A stretch of 64,000 nt of DNA from Strobilurus pachycystidiatus (lineage: Eukaryota > Basidiomycota > Agaricomycetes > Agaricales > Physalacriaceae): positions 2,170,001-2,234,000 of the forward strand of contig JAHLMK010000006.1 in assembly GCA_019915135.1 (NCBI GenBank), written 5' to 3'. Positions 47,235-60,480 of the stretch are shown here, piece after piece; the stretch's first letter is position 1, and the number at the start of each line of letters is the position of its first letter. A program made the translations under genes and the position numbers. The notes under the pieces were generated by a model. That model was given only the letters and a program-made list of their open reading frames with translations. It was not told where the DNA came from and searched no databases.

Positions 47235-50200
47235 ATGCCTTCATTCAAAAGCATCGTTAAGTGGTTCACCCACGTCTTTCGCCGCAAGTCAGCGTCTAGG
47301 AAGTTTGCACACAATCAGCCTCCGCCCGCGCTGGACGAGCTATCCGCCCCTGCTGCTGTAGACGGGCAGACGTCGTCCTTCCAGCGAGCTCCTCTTGATA
47401 TACCTAAATCGGTGGACACGGTCATCTCCAACGGAGGCGGGCGCACAGTCAATAGCAGGATATCCGCCCCTGCTCAGGCAGATGTCCAAGAGACGTCTTC
47501 GCAGCGCGTCCTACTCGATAAGCCCAAACTGGCGGACGCGGTCATCTCCAACGGAGAAATCATCTTCAGCGCGCTCGATCAAACGGGAGCGCTGTTGCAG
47601 ACGGTCCCTTGGGTGGGACCTGTGGTGGTCGCGGTGCGAAAGCTCCTTGAAATCCACAAGGTCAGCAAACTGGGCTCTCTATCAAGTCGATGTGCTCACT
47701 GATCCCTTGCGTAGAACTACACGTCTGATCAAGAACAGGTTGCGCAGCTGGTCGGCAAATCCGAAGCTATTTGGAACACGATTGCACCAGTGCTCGAACA
47801 AGTCCAGGCTACCCGTCGTTCGGCTTTGCTCGACGATCTGAAGACCGACTTACTCGCTTACAAGGGGTCAGCATCTCTGTTCACGATCCAAAGCCGACGC
47901 TGACGTCCCATAGACTGCTTGACGACGTAGCCAACTACATCGAACAATACAAGGAACACACCATCTTCACGAAAGGCACCGCCCACGAGAAGTTCAACGA
48001 TGACTTCACAGTCCTTGATAAGGAGATGGACAAGTATCGCGAACTTCTCCAGGTAACTCGTCGCTCTAATTCAAGACTTTTTTCTAATCCATTGTCCCAC
48101 CAGACAAAATGCTCACTTGTGTCAATAGTGAAGGTTGACTATCTGCATGGCCAAGTGTTAGTGACTTTGTATCGGTCACATCTTCATATCTGACTCTGTC
48201 ATCTAGCGTTGAGGACAAACTCTTCGAATGGCTCGGAAGTCCTCCTGACGGGCGTTTCAATCTCATGCAGGCTCAAGAGGCACGGATGGAGAGCACTGGC
48301 AAATGGCTCATCCTGCATGATCAACGCTTCCTTGAATGGAAGAGGACTCCGGGGTCTTTGTTATGGATATCAGGGAACTGTACGTTGCACAACATAAGTT
48401 ACATGCAGTGACTGATTGTAATTATAGCGGGCACGGGAAAGTCAGTCCTCAGGTAGTAAAGACACTTCAGGCTGCTCCGACATTACTGATTCCTTCCCAA
48501 CAGCTCAAGCATCATTGACAATATCGATATTGATAAGAATATCCCACTGGCATTCTTCTACTTCAGTGTCAACAAGTCCAATAGCAGTAAGGATCACTTG
48601 AACCCAGCCATCCGGTCCCTTCTCTATCAGCTCTCTCGGTACACTCCTACTTCTCATCGCATTACAAGCGACTATTACCATGTGGCTGGTCGTGGCGGCC
48701 AAAAATTTCCTGCACACAATGTCATCCTTGAGATGCTGGAAAAGGTTCTCCAGGACCTTCCTGAAACATATATTGTCCTGGATGCACTTGATGAATGTTC
48801 TGCATCAGAGCATCAGCACTTGCTGGACTTCATCATGTTGTTGCACCAATGGCAAAATACAAGGTTGCATCTTGTGGTGACAAGTCAGCCACGGGATCCC
48901 TTCACAGCTTGTTTTTCGTCTATTTCGAAACAGATCAACCTAAATGGCAATCACTGTGTGTCAGACGATATCACTACCTTCATCACCAATCAGCTACAGA
49001 CAAATGATGATCTGAAGCATTGGTCATCAGAGCAGAAGCAGGAAATCATGACAACTCTCATAGAACGTGGAGCAGGCATGTAAGATCCCAATCATTGACT
49101 ATATCTTCTTTTCATCTGATTCTCTTTCTTCTCATAGGTTTCGCTTTGTTGCCTGTCTGCTTCGCGAGTTGGTGGAGTGTCATAACCAGAGGCAATTGGT
49201 TGTGGCTCTCTCACAGCTACCTCAGGATTTGAATGCACTATACGACCAGATTTTGTCATGCAACAGTAAAAACTATCACTGAGAGTTACACCGAGCTCTC
49301 CAATGGCTGTGTCTCTCCCTTCGAAGCATCACCATTGATGAGTTAAATGATGCTGCACTTACATTTGACACATCAACCTCTACGTGGCAATTTAATCCTG
49401 CCTTGCAAACTCAAAGTAGAATGCTGTTGACAAAAAAACTATCAAGTCTGGTTGTCATTATTGAAGAGGAAGATGAGTTTTCTAAAGAAAAAAAGAGGAA
49501 CATTGTTCGTAAAAATCTTTCCTAAAACTAATTCAAAACTGACTAAATTATCTAGGTCCAACTTGCTCACTCATCTGTTCGTGACTATCTTACAATTGGG
49601 GTCACCAGTCTTGCAAAGCAATATAACATTCATCCATCATCTGGTCATGACATGATTGCTCATACTTGTCTTGCACAGCTCTGTTACTTCAGAACAGGGG
49701 ATTGAAGTAACATTGATCAAATTCGAGACATAAAAGCTAATTTCAAACTTATGGAATATTCCAAAGATTACTGGTTGAAACATCTCAACCTCAGTGGATG
49801 TCAATCAGAGAGAATGGAAATGGCAAATTTACTCATGACACCTCAAAGTCCACAGTGGCATTTTTGGCATCAGTTACTTTCTTTTTGGGAGAAAGACCAT
49901 AGGTTTTCACTTCTACAATATGCAGCATACAATAATCAGCAGAATGTAGTTTATTCTATAGTTACAGCTGATTCAGTCAAACAGCAGATACTCAATGCTG
50001 CTCTTATTTCATCATCTGAGAAGAACAACAATGACATTGTCATTCTCCTTTTGCACCACGGTGCTGATGTCAATGCTCAAGGTGGTCAATATGGAAATGC
50101 ATTGCAGGCTGCCGCTCATCGTGGACATGCCACTGTTGTTCAAACCCTCATTGGCCATGGTTCTGATGTCAATGCTCAAGGTGGTGTATATGGGACTGCA

Positions 50201-51499
50201 TTGCAAGCTGCAGCTGCCAATGGACATGCTTATGTTGTTCAGACCCTTCTTGACCAAGGCGCTGATGTCAATGCTCAAAATTATAAATATAAGAGTGCGT
50301 TGCAAGCTGCAGCTTTTGAAGGACATGCTACTGTTGTTCAAATTCTCCTTGACCATGGTGCTGATGTCACTACTCAAGGTGGTAAATATAGGAATGCATT
50401 GCAGTATGCAGCTCATTATGGACATGCCAATATTGTTCAAACCCTTCTTGACCAAGGCGCTGATGTCAATGCTCAAGATGGTAAATATGGGAATGCGTTG
50501 CAAGCTGCAGCTTATAATGGACATGCTACTGTTGTTCAAATTCTCCTTAACTACAATGCTGATGTCAATGCTCAAGGTGGTTACTATGGGAATGCATTAC
50601 AGGCTGCAGCTTATAAGGGATATGCTCCTGTTGTTCAAATTCTTCTTGCTCAAGGCGCCAATGTCAATGCTCAAGGTGGTGAATATGGGAATGCATTGCA
50701 GGCTGCAGCTAATGGTGGACATGACACTGTTGTTCAAACCCTTCTTGCTCAAGATGCTGATGTCAATGCTCAAGGTGGTTATTATGGGAATGCATTGCAA
50801 GGCGCAGCTTCTCATGGACATGCCTCTGTTGTCCAAATCCTTCTTGCTCACGGCGCTAATGTCAATGCTCAAGGTGGTTATTATGGGAATGCATTGCAAG
50901 GCGCAGGTGCAGCTTGTTGGGAATATGCCTCTGTTGTTCAAACTCTCCTTGACCAAGGTGCCGATGTCAATGCTCAAGGTGGTGAATATGGGAATGCATT
51001 GCAGGCTGCAGCTTATTGTGGACATGACACTGTTGTTCAAACCCTCCTTGACCACAGCGCTGATGTCAATGCTCAGGGTGGTAACTATGGAAATGCATTG
51101 CAGGCTGCAGCTTATGATGAACATACCACTATTGTTCAAACTCTCCTTGACCATGGCGCTGATGTCAATGCTCAAAGTGGTGAATATGGGAATGCATTGC
51201 AGGCAGCATCCTATCAAGGAAACACAGATATTGTTCACATCCTCCTTGAGCACGGTGCTGATGTCAACATAATAGGAGGGCCTCATGAAACTGCTTTACT
51301 GGCTGTGGCAATAGGTCAGACAAAGAGAAATTGGTGGAGTAACGCTTATATAGAAGTTGTCCGTTTGTTGATAGCACATGGAGCTGATGTTGAGCCCGTG
51401 TTGGATTACTATTCCATACCCAGGGAAAATGAATGTCTTCCAGGAATTATGCAGATTTTACTGGATCACAAAGCAGCAAAAGGGGGTGAACAAGTTTGA
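47235..51499 (+). pseudogene. NLR-like NACHT/P-loop NTPase with ankyrin repeats, two in-frame TGAs
   Basis: Fungal NLR architecture: signal-sensing repeats on a STAND NTPase, linked in fungi to non-self recognition and programmed cell death. An N-terminal helical domain (MPSFKSIVKWFTHVFRRK ... VPWVGPVVVAVRKLLEIHK) is followed by a P-loop assembled across two introns (ISGNSGTGKS, exons around 48349-48379, 48428-48454 and 48504 on). Then come Walker B YIVLDALDEC (~48773), a helical region with VQLAHSSVRDYLTIG, and ankyrin repeats. Introns join in frame at all sites I followed, including 49505-49555. TGA 49280-49282 (after CNSKNYH) and TGA 49703-49705 (after YFRTGD) interrupt the frame between NTPase and ankyrins. 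The first probably replaces a Trp codon. The copy is likely a recent pseudogene, or expressed as truncated parts. Confidence 0.82.
50066..51259 (+). repeat. Twelve near-identical 99-bp ankyrin repeats
   Basis: Units of 33 residues follow DVNAQGGxYGNALQAAA and VVQTLLDxGA. Unit nine has two extra residues (ALQGAGAACWEYASVVQ). A degenerate thirteenth unit follows. Differences concentrate at a few positions (such as 8, 18-19, 22-23 and 30-32 of the unit), while the backbone is almost constant at DNA level. Confidence 0.95.
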
Positions 51500-52755
51500 G
51501 TAGTACACATGTTTCCACTAGTCAATAGTAAATACACATATTCTTGAGTTTATCTTTGCTGACTTTCACATTCAAGATTGCACTCATCTTTTGGTAAGTC
51601 TTTTCTTTACTCATCCCAATACACCATCTTTTCAAGCAGAGCATTCAAGATGATAAGGTAGCGTCTCAGTGGATAACTCAATGGTAAGTATATAACCTAT
51701 ACTTTTCACAAATATATATACTTACAACCTTAGGCTGTATACATCAGCTCCTCATATGCCTCAACATACTAAGAAAGTGCTGCACAAGCCCCTGCAGAAG
51801 GCGGATTAGCAACAGAGTTGAAGGGACATCACAACCAAGAATGACAGAGTCACAATGAGGAGCAGAATGAAATGAAAAAAGAGAACAAGATCAATTCACT
51901 CCCTTGCTTCAAACTCAGCCCAGCACCGTGCCCGTCCGCCATCTCCAACTGGCAAAAGTACTTCTCTTGCCTTGCTACTCGTCATCCTCCACCTATACTA
52001 TTTGGCTGGGAATTAAGATCGTGTAGGTGTTGGAAATGAGGCTGCAACAGTGTATGCACCCATGTAAAACTCCTGGGATTGAGAGTCGAGACTGAGAAGA
52101 GTCAAGACTCAAGCTCAGGTTTCTGCGTGAGAAGTCCCAGCCTGGGGCCTGGGCCATAGTCCTCCTCCAAACCTTCTATCTCCAAGGTCTGTGGTCTGAC
52201 TCTCAACACTTCCTCCTCTACCAGCGCCAAATGACTGCCTCTGCATTGATAGTGTGCATGACCACATTGCCCGTCAACATTTCAGGCTGCTGTTTGGGGT
52301 CCATCTGGTAGCGGTGTCATGATGCGTCTCCAGGCAGACCACTTGTCTCATCTACACAGCCACACGGCTCATTGCCACAGCCACAACTCTGGCTCACAAT
52401 GGCTGCACACGCATCTATGATCTATCTTCCATGCCACAGAAGCTCTACCGGGAAGTAAAGCAGGATGATGACAGAGTCTAGATGCATCAGGAGCTCTGGG
52501 AGCACCTGCGCATACTCTCATAGTGGATCAATGTGAACACCAGGGAACCGGTACTTGTCACAGTATGACAGTAGCTTCTCTTGGTCTTGGATCACTTCTC
52601 AGACCATTGCACACATTGTTGTAATGGCCACAACACTCAGGAACAGCTACAGCACTCAAGAAGGAAGCACACACAAGATACCACTACCAGGAATCGCTCT
52701 AGAGACTCGTGGAGTCATCTAGAGGTATATCTATTGAAGGAGAAGTCACAACACT
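51500..52755. other. No recognised gene
   Basis: 3' flank of the NLR gene, then low-information DNA with no frame over 60 codons that looks coding. It may include degraded repeat sequence; nothing specific was identified. Confidence 0.4.
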
Positions 52756-53356
52756 AGGGCATATTTGCAACGGCTGTTTTCGCCGTTTCAAAACTTTGAT
52801 CAAATCGTTTTGTTTCTCGCCGAGCTTGTGCCGGGCATTCGTGACTGATGTGACTCACCCGTTTGGGAAGGCGAAACCTGGCGGGACGCGTCGCGTTTCT
52901 CGTCCTTCCACTACCTGTCTGCCTTTGAACACTCCAGCGAGCATTCCCCGTTATCAAGAAAGAGTGTCAGAATCATCACGAAACACCCTATTGTCTTAAG
53001 TAAACTAAAGCTAAATGTACTAGATACATTCATCTACAAGCTACCAAAGTGACTTAAGGCTGTGAAAGCATCTGAAAGCATATGAAAGCATTTGACTCTC
53101 GTACTTGCGCTCGATAGCTATCAAGACATCTGTAAGCATCTTAAGCCATCTGTTTGTGAGACATCTATCATAAATCATGTATAATCAACTTCAAATTGAT
53201 GTATCTTATACATCAACCATAAAGTATCTTAACTCAATTACTCTCGCGCATACACTTTTAGGTAAGTTAAACTCACTTAATTATTTGTTCCCAATGACAT
53301 CTGTATCAAGTTGACTTCAAATACAATACGATACAACTTCTAATCTTTAGATATCT

Positions 53357-56300
53357 CTATGCTAAATATACAGTCTGGTATGTATAGAGACTAAGCCAAT
53401 TATTCAGGAAAAAATGATCACATGTATCTAAAACGGAGCTTGTCGAAATCGGAATATCCCATTGCTCAACAGAACATTTGGCCCAATCAGGCGTGAGATG
53501 TGCACTCTGTCGAACATTTGAAAGCGGAATGATGGACCAGTGACGTGTTTGACGGTCTGCAATGTAGGCCTTTGATAATGATGGCATGTGATGACTTCGT
53601 GCCCCCTTCTGTGTAAGAATAGGCTTTGTGTACCACTCGATATAAGCAAGTGCATCGCGCGGCCAGTGTGAAGGTGTTGGAACCAAGACTCCATGAAGCA
53701 AGAGCTTTGCGGGAATTTTGAATAGAACACGTATGCGGCCAACACGTGTGCCTGTAATTCATGAGAAGAGATTCAGCATCACAGAAAAAGCCTCACCGTC
53801 AAGACCAGCACTCTCCGCCTCATCACCTGTCAAGACAATCACTGCGTCAAACTGTCCACCATCCTGCGGATTTGCCTTGACCACGTCACGAGTCTCGAAG
53901 TCATCCGTGATCCCTTCGCGCCCAAACTTGAACGAATGATATATATCAACACCATCAAATGGTAGAGTTGTGTAATTGACTGCCAAGGCACCCAGTTTGT
54001 CGCGGCCCACAGCCTGGATATAGGCTAAGAGATGTGACGAGAATAAGGGAACATGATGCTGAGTGACTATACGGCGAAGAGGTTTATTGGAAATGCTGGG
54101 ATGCAGTGGTAGAAGGACTTTCTGCACACGGCCACTGGATTGAGGAGGTGGAGATTTTGGAGGGTCTGGTAACTTGGGCTTGGGCGCTACGGAAATAATG
54201 ATCAATCGATGTAATATTATGAACAACGAAAGACTTACCGATCTGTTTCTTAACCCATGTGGTATACCGTGTGAAGGCATGCACATTCTCTTTGCGCAGA
54301 ACCCACGTCGTCATCTGCGGATATTCATCCCGTTTATTTGACGCCCGCCAGCCCTTTTTCGAGAAGTCAATGTGAAGGCGCTCGAACATTTCAGTGTTGA
54401 AATTATTCGTTGCCCCAAACATGCGAATGGAGGCGACATAGTGACGTAGGGCATGGAATTTCGGAATGTTGAAGTGTTCACGAAGACCAACCTAGATATC
54501 ATCAGTATAACCTCGCAAGCTGTCAAAAGTGAAACATACATGGATGAAATAACTCTTGTTAGTGTCCCAAGTCTTGAGAGCGGTGTCCATGTACCCAAGC
54601 GTCTCGTCGTCGTGAGTCGAGTACTGAGCAAGGTAGATGAAATCGAGGATGGCGCGGCAAGCAGTAACACCACGGTCTGGTATATCTGAGCCGACTAAGC
54701 ACGCCAAAAGGATTTTGCCCATGTTCTTGCGCTCGGAACCACTGATCTGTGACAGTGCGCTGATGCCATTCTTGAAGTGACGAAGACCGAGGCCAGGAGG
54801 AAGGCAGCGAATACGGCGATCCATCTGTTCCTCTGTCATGAGGGTCTGACACCACTCAATCAGGTGTCTCAGGACGCCCTGATATAGCTGATGCAAGACG
54901 TCGGGCGTTGTACTGAGATGGAGGTTGGTGTAGGGGAGATCACGCCAGAAAGGCTCCGGGACATGGCCAGATACACCCTCTGCCATGCACGAGTCGAAAT
55001 AGGCCTTTGTAGATGCCGCGGAGTCCTTCGCATCAGACATGACACCCAACGTCCAAGCTGGGGTGCGCAACTCAAAAATCCCCTCATCTCCCAGCTCCGT
55101 CGCACCACATCGGCACTTTGGACAAGTCCCGTACTTCGCGCAGGTCACCAAGCACTGCTCGGGATAGTCGGCGACGTAGCTCGCCAGGATGGGATGAACC
55201 ATGCGCACAGCACCATCACCACTCGTCATCTCAACCCCAATCTTCCCGGCCTCGACGAGGGGTGCGAAAATCTCGGTCATCGCAGCGTGGAATAACCTCT
55301 GATACCGTGAGCGCATGGCATTCTTTGAGATCTGGCCTTTGCTGATTTTGTCGATGGGTAGGTAGGCAATCAAGATGCACGCTAGTTCGGATGGTTTGCG
55401 ACGGATATGACTGGGAATATTCCCGAGGGTGAGGTAAACTGGATAGGCTTGGCGACTACCCGAGAACTGGGTCAGCTGGGTCTTGTCCGTCGAGACGATA
55501 AGTGGCGCTACAGTATGACCACTGGGGATCTTATCCTAGCACACATGTCACTCGCGAGGTATTGAAGAGATCGAGGAGCAAACATACCTGCACAAAATGC
55601 CACCACTTCGCTGTCCACATCTCGTTGTACAGCCGACGATCCTGGCTCTTGTCGCTGAAGAGCGTGCTCGGTTTGTATACCAGATGTTGAGCTAATTCGG
55701 GGTCACCCCACAGCGACCGGATGGAGTCCAGAATATCACGGTGTCGTAGTGTGAACTTGTCGTTGGGGAGATCGGGGAAGGAGAGATGCTTCACCTTCCA
55801 ATCACCAGCGCGGCGAGGAAGGGCGTCCACGATCTTGTGTAGACCGCGGGTGCTGCTATATGAGAGGCCAAGTTTTTCTTTCACCTGCACGGGAGTACAT
55901 CAATATGGATGCGCACAAAGACCGTGAAAAACATACCCCTGGAATGTTCAACAGCTCATTGAAGGCATTATGCCCGATCCCTTCGTTGACCATCCACTGC
56001 GCTATCTGCCAATCCAGCTGTGACGCGAAAGGTCGATACCATTCCACACCATTCAAATCCGCCGCACCCTCACCATCCATGACAACATCTGCAGACACTG
56101 GCATCCCGAAAAGAGCGGCCCACTTCTCATGAACGTTCTCTGACATGCGCAAAATTGAGCCGGCAGTCGGGTGTTCGACAGACACGCGCTCAGTCGTCTC
56201 GTCGTCATCGTCGTCGTCTAGATAGCGCGCACGTCCCCCGAGCAGAGTCTGCATGCGGATTCTCTGAGTAGACGGACCCGGACCCGCCTGGCCGATTGCT

Positions 56301-56755
56301 GGCACGGCGTCAAGGGTTTCAAACACCTCCGTCGCTTGGGCGTGCTCCAGCCATTCGCGAAAAGCGCGCCCGGCGTCTTCGTCTTCCTCTATGTCGGCAT
56401 CCTCCTCCTCCTCCTCCTCCTCCTCGCCGTCGCCGTCGTCGGGCGGTCCCAAGTCAGCATCATCGACCATGGGGTCATCCTCTACATCGACACTCTGGAC
56501 ATCGCCCGAGCCATCCTCCTCCTCAACGGCTGCATGGAAATCGATGGCGTCCGGAAACGGGTTAGATGTAGAGGGAGCCGGCTCTTGTGTCACCGCGGCG
56601 ATGAGCGTGGCACCAGCTAGATGAGCGGGAGCTTTTGAGGCTGATATCCACGCTTTACAACTCGCAGCTTGGCGGAGGTGGCTGCGCATCCCCTTCAGCG
56701 TAGAGAATTCCCGTGAACAATCCGGGTTGTCACAGGGAATGAGTGCGCGGGCCAT
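53357..56755 (-). CDS. Plavaka-family (KDZ) transposase
   Basis: Starts at 56755 with a C2H2 zinc finger (CDNPDCSREFSTLKGMRSHL), which begins most Plavaka proteins, then a long Asp/Glu-rich linker and WYRPFASQLDWQIAQWMVNE. The core includes LRHRDILDSIRSLWGDPELA, AYPVYLTLGNIPSHIRRKPS, ACILIAYLPI, CPKCRCGA, LHLSTTPDVLHQLYQGVLRH, KFHALRHYVASIRMFG and NFNTEMFERLHIDFSKKGWR, all diagnostic for the family. The C-terminus has the usual SIIPLSNVRQSAHLTPDW and ends near 53357. Introns are short and joins I followed keep frame, so the protein appears complete. KDZ transposases have an RNase H-fold DDE-type core and move DNA by cut and paste. It is divergent from the two plus-strand companion genes. Confidence 0.9.
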
Positions 56756-58225
56756 GACTCGGCTTGGTTTGGAGAGGGTGGGTGAAAGTAGGCTACCAAA
56801 AGATCAGCGTCATGTACCGTAGGAATTATCTTCACTGACATTGAGAGGAGGGCGATGTTGGACGTCTCAAGGCAGCCCGAGCGACGATCGGAAACTTTGG
56901 AAAATGCATCAATTGCGGGCAAGGGAATGTCCTGACTGAGGCCACATACCGTCAGATACACGAGAGTGTGCGTACGAGGGACCAACCGAGGTGGGAAGTA
57001 GCTAGAGCAAGCAATCAGTATTTGCGCTAGCACGGGGAGCGAACAGTCCGACGGAAACGAAAAGGGCGTATCCCATACGGCCTTGCAGCGGGCGGGATAC
57101 GGAAGTGGAAGAGAAAGAAACAATTGAGGCGCATCCCCTATAAGGGCGGGATGGAGAGCCAAGAGGGAGAAGCAGAATGAATCCAAACTCACGCGAGCAG
57201 CGGGTACTAGGGCAAACCAGAATACTGGTATAGCAAAGAAAAATTGCGCAAGCCAAAGCACTCCTAGCCAGTGTCGACGGCGGATACGCGATGAGTGGCA
57301 GGTGGTGCGTGGGCCGGCAATCGTGACGGGCGGGGTACGGGCAGCGCACTTGTGCAAGACAGAGTGCGGGTAGGAGCACGTACTTGGGCAAGCCAGAGTA
57401 CGGTTGGAGAACGGAGTACTTGGGCAAGCCAGAGTACCGCGGTCGAGTGTCGATGTCGGAGGGGCGGCGAATGGCGGCTCCACGTCGTAGTGGCAGTGGA
57501 GATAGGCGGGCAGAGGGAGAAGGGACTTGGACTCGATTTGGCAGCATGGTCCGTGCGCCCGGACTTGGCCGAGTTGGCAATCGCAACCAGATCGTGATCA
57601 CCTCTCATCATCGATCCCATCAGTGCCTCCACCACCACTATTCGCACCACCGCCGCCCTCTCTTCAACGAGCCGCCCACCGTTCGCGCAGGGACTGCACG
57701 ACCTTGCGTCTGCGGTCTCTTGCTTCCACGACTTTGCGTCTGGGAGCGCTGCGAGCAGAATCACGGCCTTGTGCCTGTTCTGACTCTGCTGGTTCAATTG
57801 CCGCCACATCGGGTGGCACGTCGCCGTTGCCTCTGTGCAACCGCCTGTACAATCGTTGTGCTGTCTGCACTGCTGCCGCTGCCGCAACCACCTTGGTCGC
57901 CACCATCCCATCGCACTGCGCCGCTCACATCCGCTTTTCAATTGGCCACGTCAGTTTCACGACCAACGTTTCGTCAAGCTCTCATCGCTGCCGCCATTCG
58001 GTATGTAGCTTCCATTGCTATGCTGATTTCTGGACTTACATCCTCTATCCAGATTTAACAAATAGCACACCCTTTGCAGCGCCGTGCTACCTGCGCCGCT
58101 GCCGCCGCCACATCCGCTCCACAGATCAACGTTCGCCATCCTCCCAGCGTCCCTCCCATCCGGTAAGTCGCAATTCATCGCCATGACGAATCTGTCACTA
58201 ATCGCCGTATCTAGCCTCAACAATC
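56756..58225. other. Divergent intergenic region inside the KDZ element
   Basis: Separates the transposase start from the companion gene. G/C-rich, with a repeated GGGCAAGCCAGAGTAC word at about 57388-57440. Long frames on both strands here lack domains. It should hold both promoters. Confidence 0.5.
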
Positions 58226-60480
58226 ATGGTCCGTTCCTTCGAAGGTGTGCTTGGGCGCGTCTACAAAGATGAGGGAGTTTTCGTCACTACACCTAACGGC
58301 CACTACCTTCCCGCCGATCTCCTCCGCAACACCCGTCGCATTTGCCTGCGGCGAAATTGTTTCTTTGGCCAGGACGATCCTGCTCTTCATCCCCAGTACT
58401 TTGACGAGCGTGTGCCTCATCTTTGCTGCATTCCCGAGGTGGACGATTCACAGGTGGGAAGCCTCGCCTTCTGGTATGCCCCGTCCGAATCCGATTTCGT
58501 CCTCGAACCCAGTTCGACCGTCTCCAGCCAGATCGGACGCCTCGATCACCAGTGGCGTGAGCTGCTCATCGGTTCGGTCAAGAAGGCTTTGAAGAGCGTC
58601 AGGACAAAGCTCGCCGAGGAAGCCCACACAAAGGCGCGCGACGATCACACCCTCCGCACGCTACGAAGCCGACTTCCCTATTTCGTTGCCCGCCTTGATC
58701 TCCTCGCATCCTACCCGGAGACGTTGGCGGTGTATCGGCATACGGCTCGCCTTGCTCTGGAAATGCTAGCGCGGTTCACGTGGTTGACAGAGTTCCGAGA
58801 TCGCTACTATCGGAAAGTGTTGCCCCCGAAGGGTGGATTCCCCTCTACGAAGTCAATCGGCGCCCTCACAGAAGATATGTTGGTCGCCGAAAATTTGTAT
58901 CGAGTGAGTTTGCCGTTTGCCCCCCTCAAAATATAGCTAAGCTAATCATTGTCTACAGTGCGGCATACCCGTTTGGCTCGTGCGACCTCTCGACAAGTTA
59001 ACCACCTCGCTGTCGCAAAAGTGGCTGAGTGCCGAAGAGTCTTTCCCACCAGCCAATTGGCATGGTGACGGGATATGGGACGATGCCACCCCTCCTCACC
59101 CAATAGTTTTCACCGGCTCGTCGCTCGACATTGAGCGCTACCGCGCGATGTACAATCACTTGGTGACAATGATGTCCTCATACGCCTCTTTTGTCGGGCT
59201 CCATTCATCTCAGTCTCCGTCCGCTCCCGCGCCTTCCGCTGCTCCCGCCCTTTCGTCTGTTCCTGCGCCTTCCTCCGCTAAGCTCTCTTCGTCTTCGTCC
59301 ACTTCCAAACGTGAGTAGTATCCAATTTCTCCTCAGTCTCTAAACTAACAACTACTTCAGGCACAGATTCGCGCCCGCCGAAAAAGATGCAGCGAGTAGA
59401 GGCCGACCGCGACCGCGACCGCGACCGCTTCGTAGACGTCGAATCCAAGCTGATGCCCGCACCAATTCCCACTTGGGCGGAGGCGAGCAAGGCAGCCAGC
59501 AAGCTCAACCTCGTCTCTCACCAAACTCGTCAGCCCTGGTCGGGTACTCGGTCAGGCTATGCCCTCCCCGATCCCAACCTTCTTGTCAGTCCGAGCAGTG
59601 AGAAGACTGTTGCCGGTCAACTTCGTGTTCTTGTCAAACTGTGGCCGGTGCTGCTCTACCGCATGATGTCAATGTCCTGCGACGTCTTACGGCCCAAGGA
59701 TTGGCGGTCCATTTTGACACTCGAAACACATTCGGCTTCCGTCCAGGCCGGTACCAAAGCATCCACCATTCGGAGAGACATGGAAGTCATGTTGAACAAG
59801 TGCTTGTTAGAATCAAACAAGCAGGTGAGTCGTCTTTATCATAGACTCTTCGTAACATTTCTGATCTGAACCAGGGCTCCCTCAACCTCTCGAATCTTTC
59901 CTCTGCTCCTGTGACGTGGCGCGGCGCTACTCTGCAGCTGCAAACACCTCTCTCTCCTGACGAGACGCGGCCGATTCTGTGGGAACTTGCAGAGGTTGGT
60001 TTTCGGTGGGAGCTCCTTTCCCTCGACGAGGTTCTGTATGAACTGAAGACTTCCGGCCCCTCTGATAACAACGTTTGGGGACCATTGGAAGCAGACACTC
60101 GTGAGGATCGCGAAGCAGCTGTTCTCGGTGCTATTCCCTATTTTCGCTCTAGCGTCGTTCCTCTCTCGGGCGGCGATTGGAGCCAGGTCAACGTCGGATT
60201 TGCTGCTGGCAGTCCTGAGGAACGCCGTGAGAATAGTTTCGGTCTCTTCCAGGTGATGCGAGACTGGAAGTTGTCGCGCGAGATGCCCAAGTCGGTATGG
60301 AAGGCTGGGCAGACGCTGCGGGGACTGACTTTCAATGGCGATGATGGATCCGAGGACGGGGAAGTGGACGACTCCGGGGACTCTCTCAAGGATGCCGAGT
60401 ACCACGTTGCATATTGGTACATCTGTTGTTTTTGTGAGGTATTCAACCGACCGCCTGTTCTTCCGCACCGCCGTTTTTAG
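58226..60480 (+). CDS. Conserved Agaricomycete transposon-companion protein
   Basis: Four exons with introns at about 58902-58958 (GTGAGT...ACAG), 59311-59360 and 59825-59875, all joined in frame. The N-terminal part has WYAPSESDFV and ALEMLARFTWLTEFRDRYY, a Ser/Ala/Pro linker precedes KRTDSRPPKKMQRVEADRD, and the C-terminal part has ILWELAEVGFRWELLSLDE and VMRDWKLSREMP. I recognise this pattern from unnamed proteins that recur in Agaricomycete genomes, but know of no assigned function. No enzyme motif is visible. Its place inside the KDZ TIRs, head to tail with the DUF6532 gene, marks it as element cargo or an accessory transposition protein. Confidence 0.68.

Noticed and set aside
49995..51272. 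425-residue Met/Leu-rich plus-strand ORF and two minus-strand ORFs over the ankyrin repeats
   Set aside because: Frame shadows created by the 99-bp repeat period; the ankyrin frame explains the conservation.
56336..58186. Several 90-260-residue ORFs opposite and between the KDZ genes
   Set aside because: Antisense of the acidic tract of the transposase or low-complexity G/C-rich intergenic DNA; runs of Leu, Ser or Arg only.
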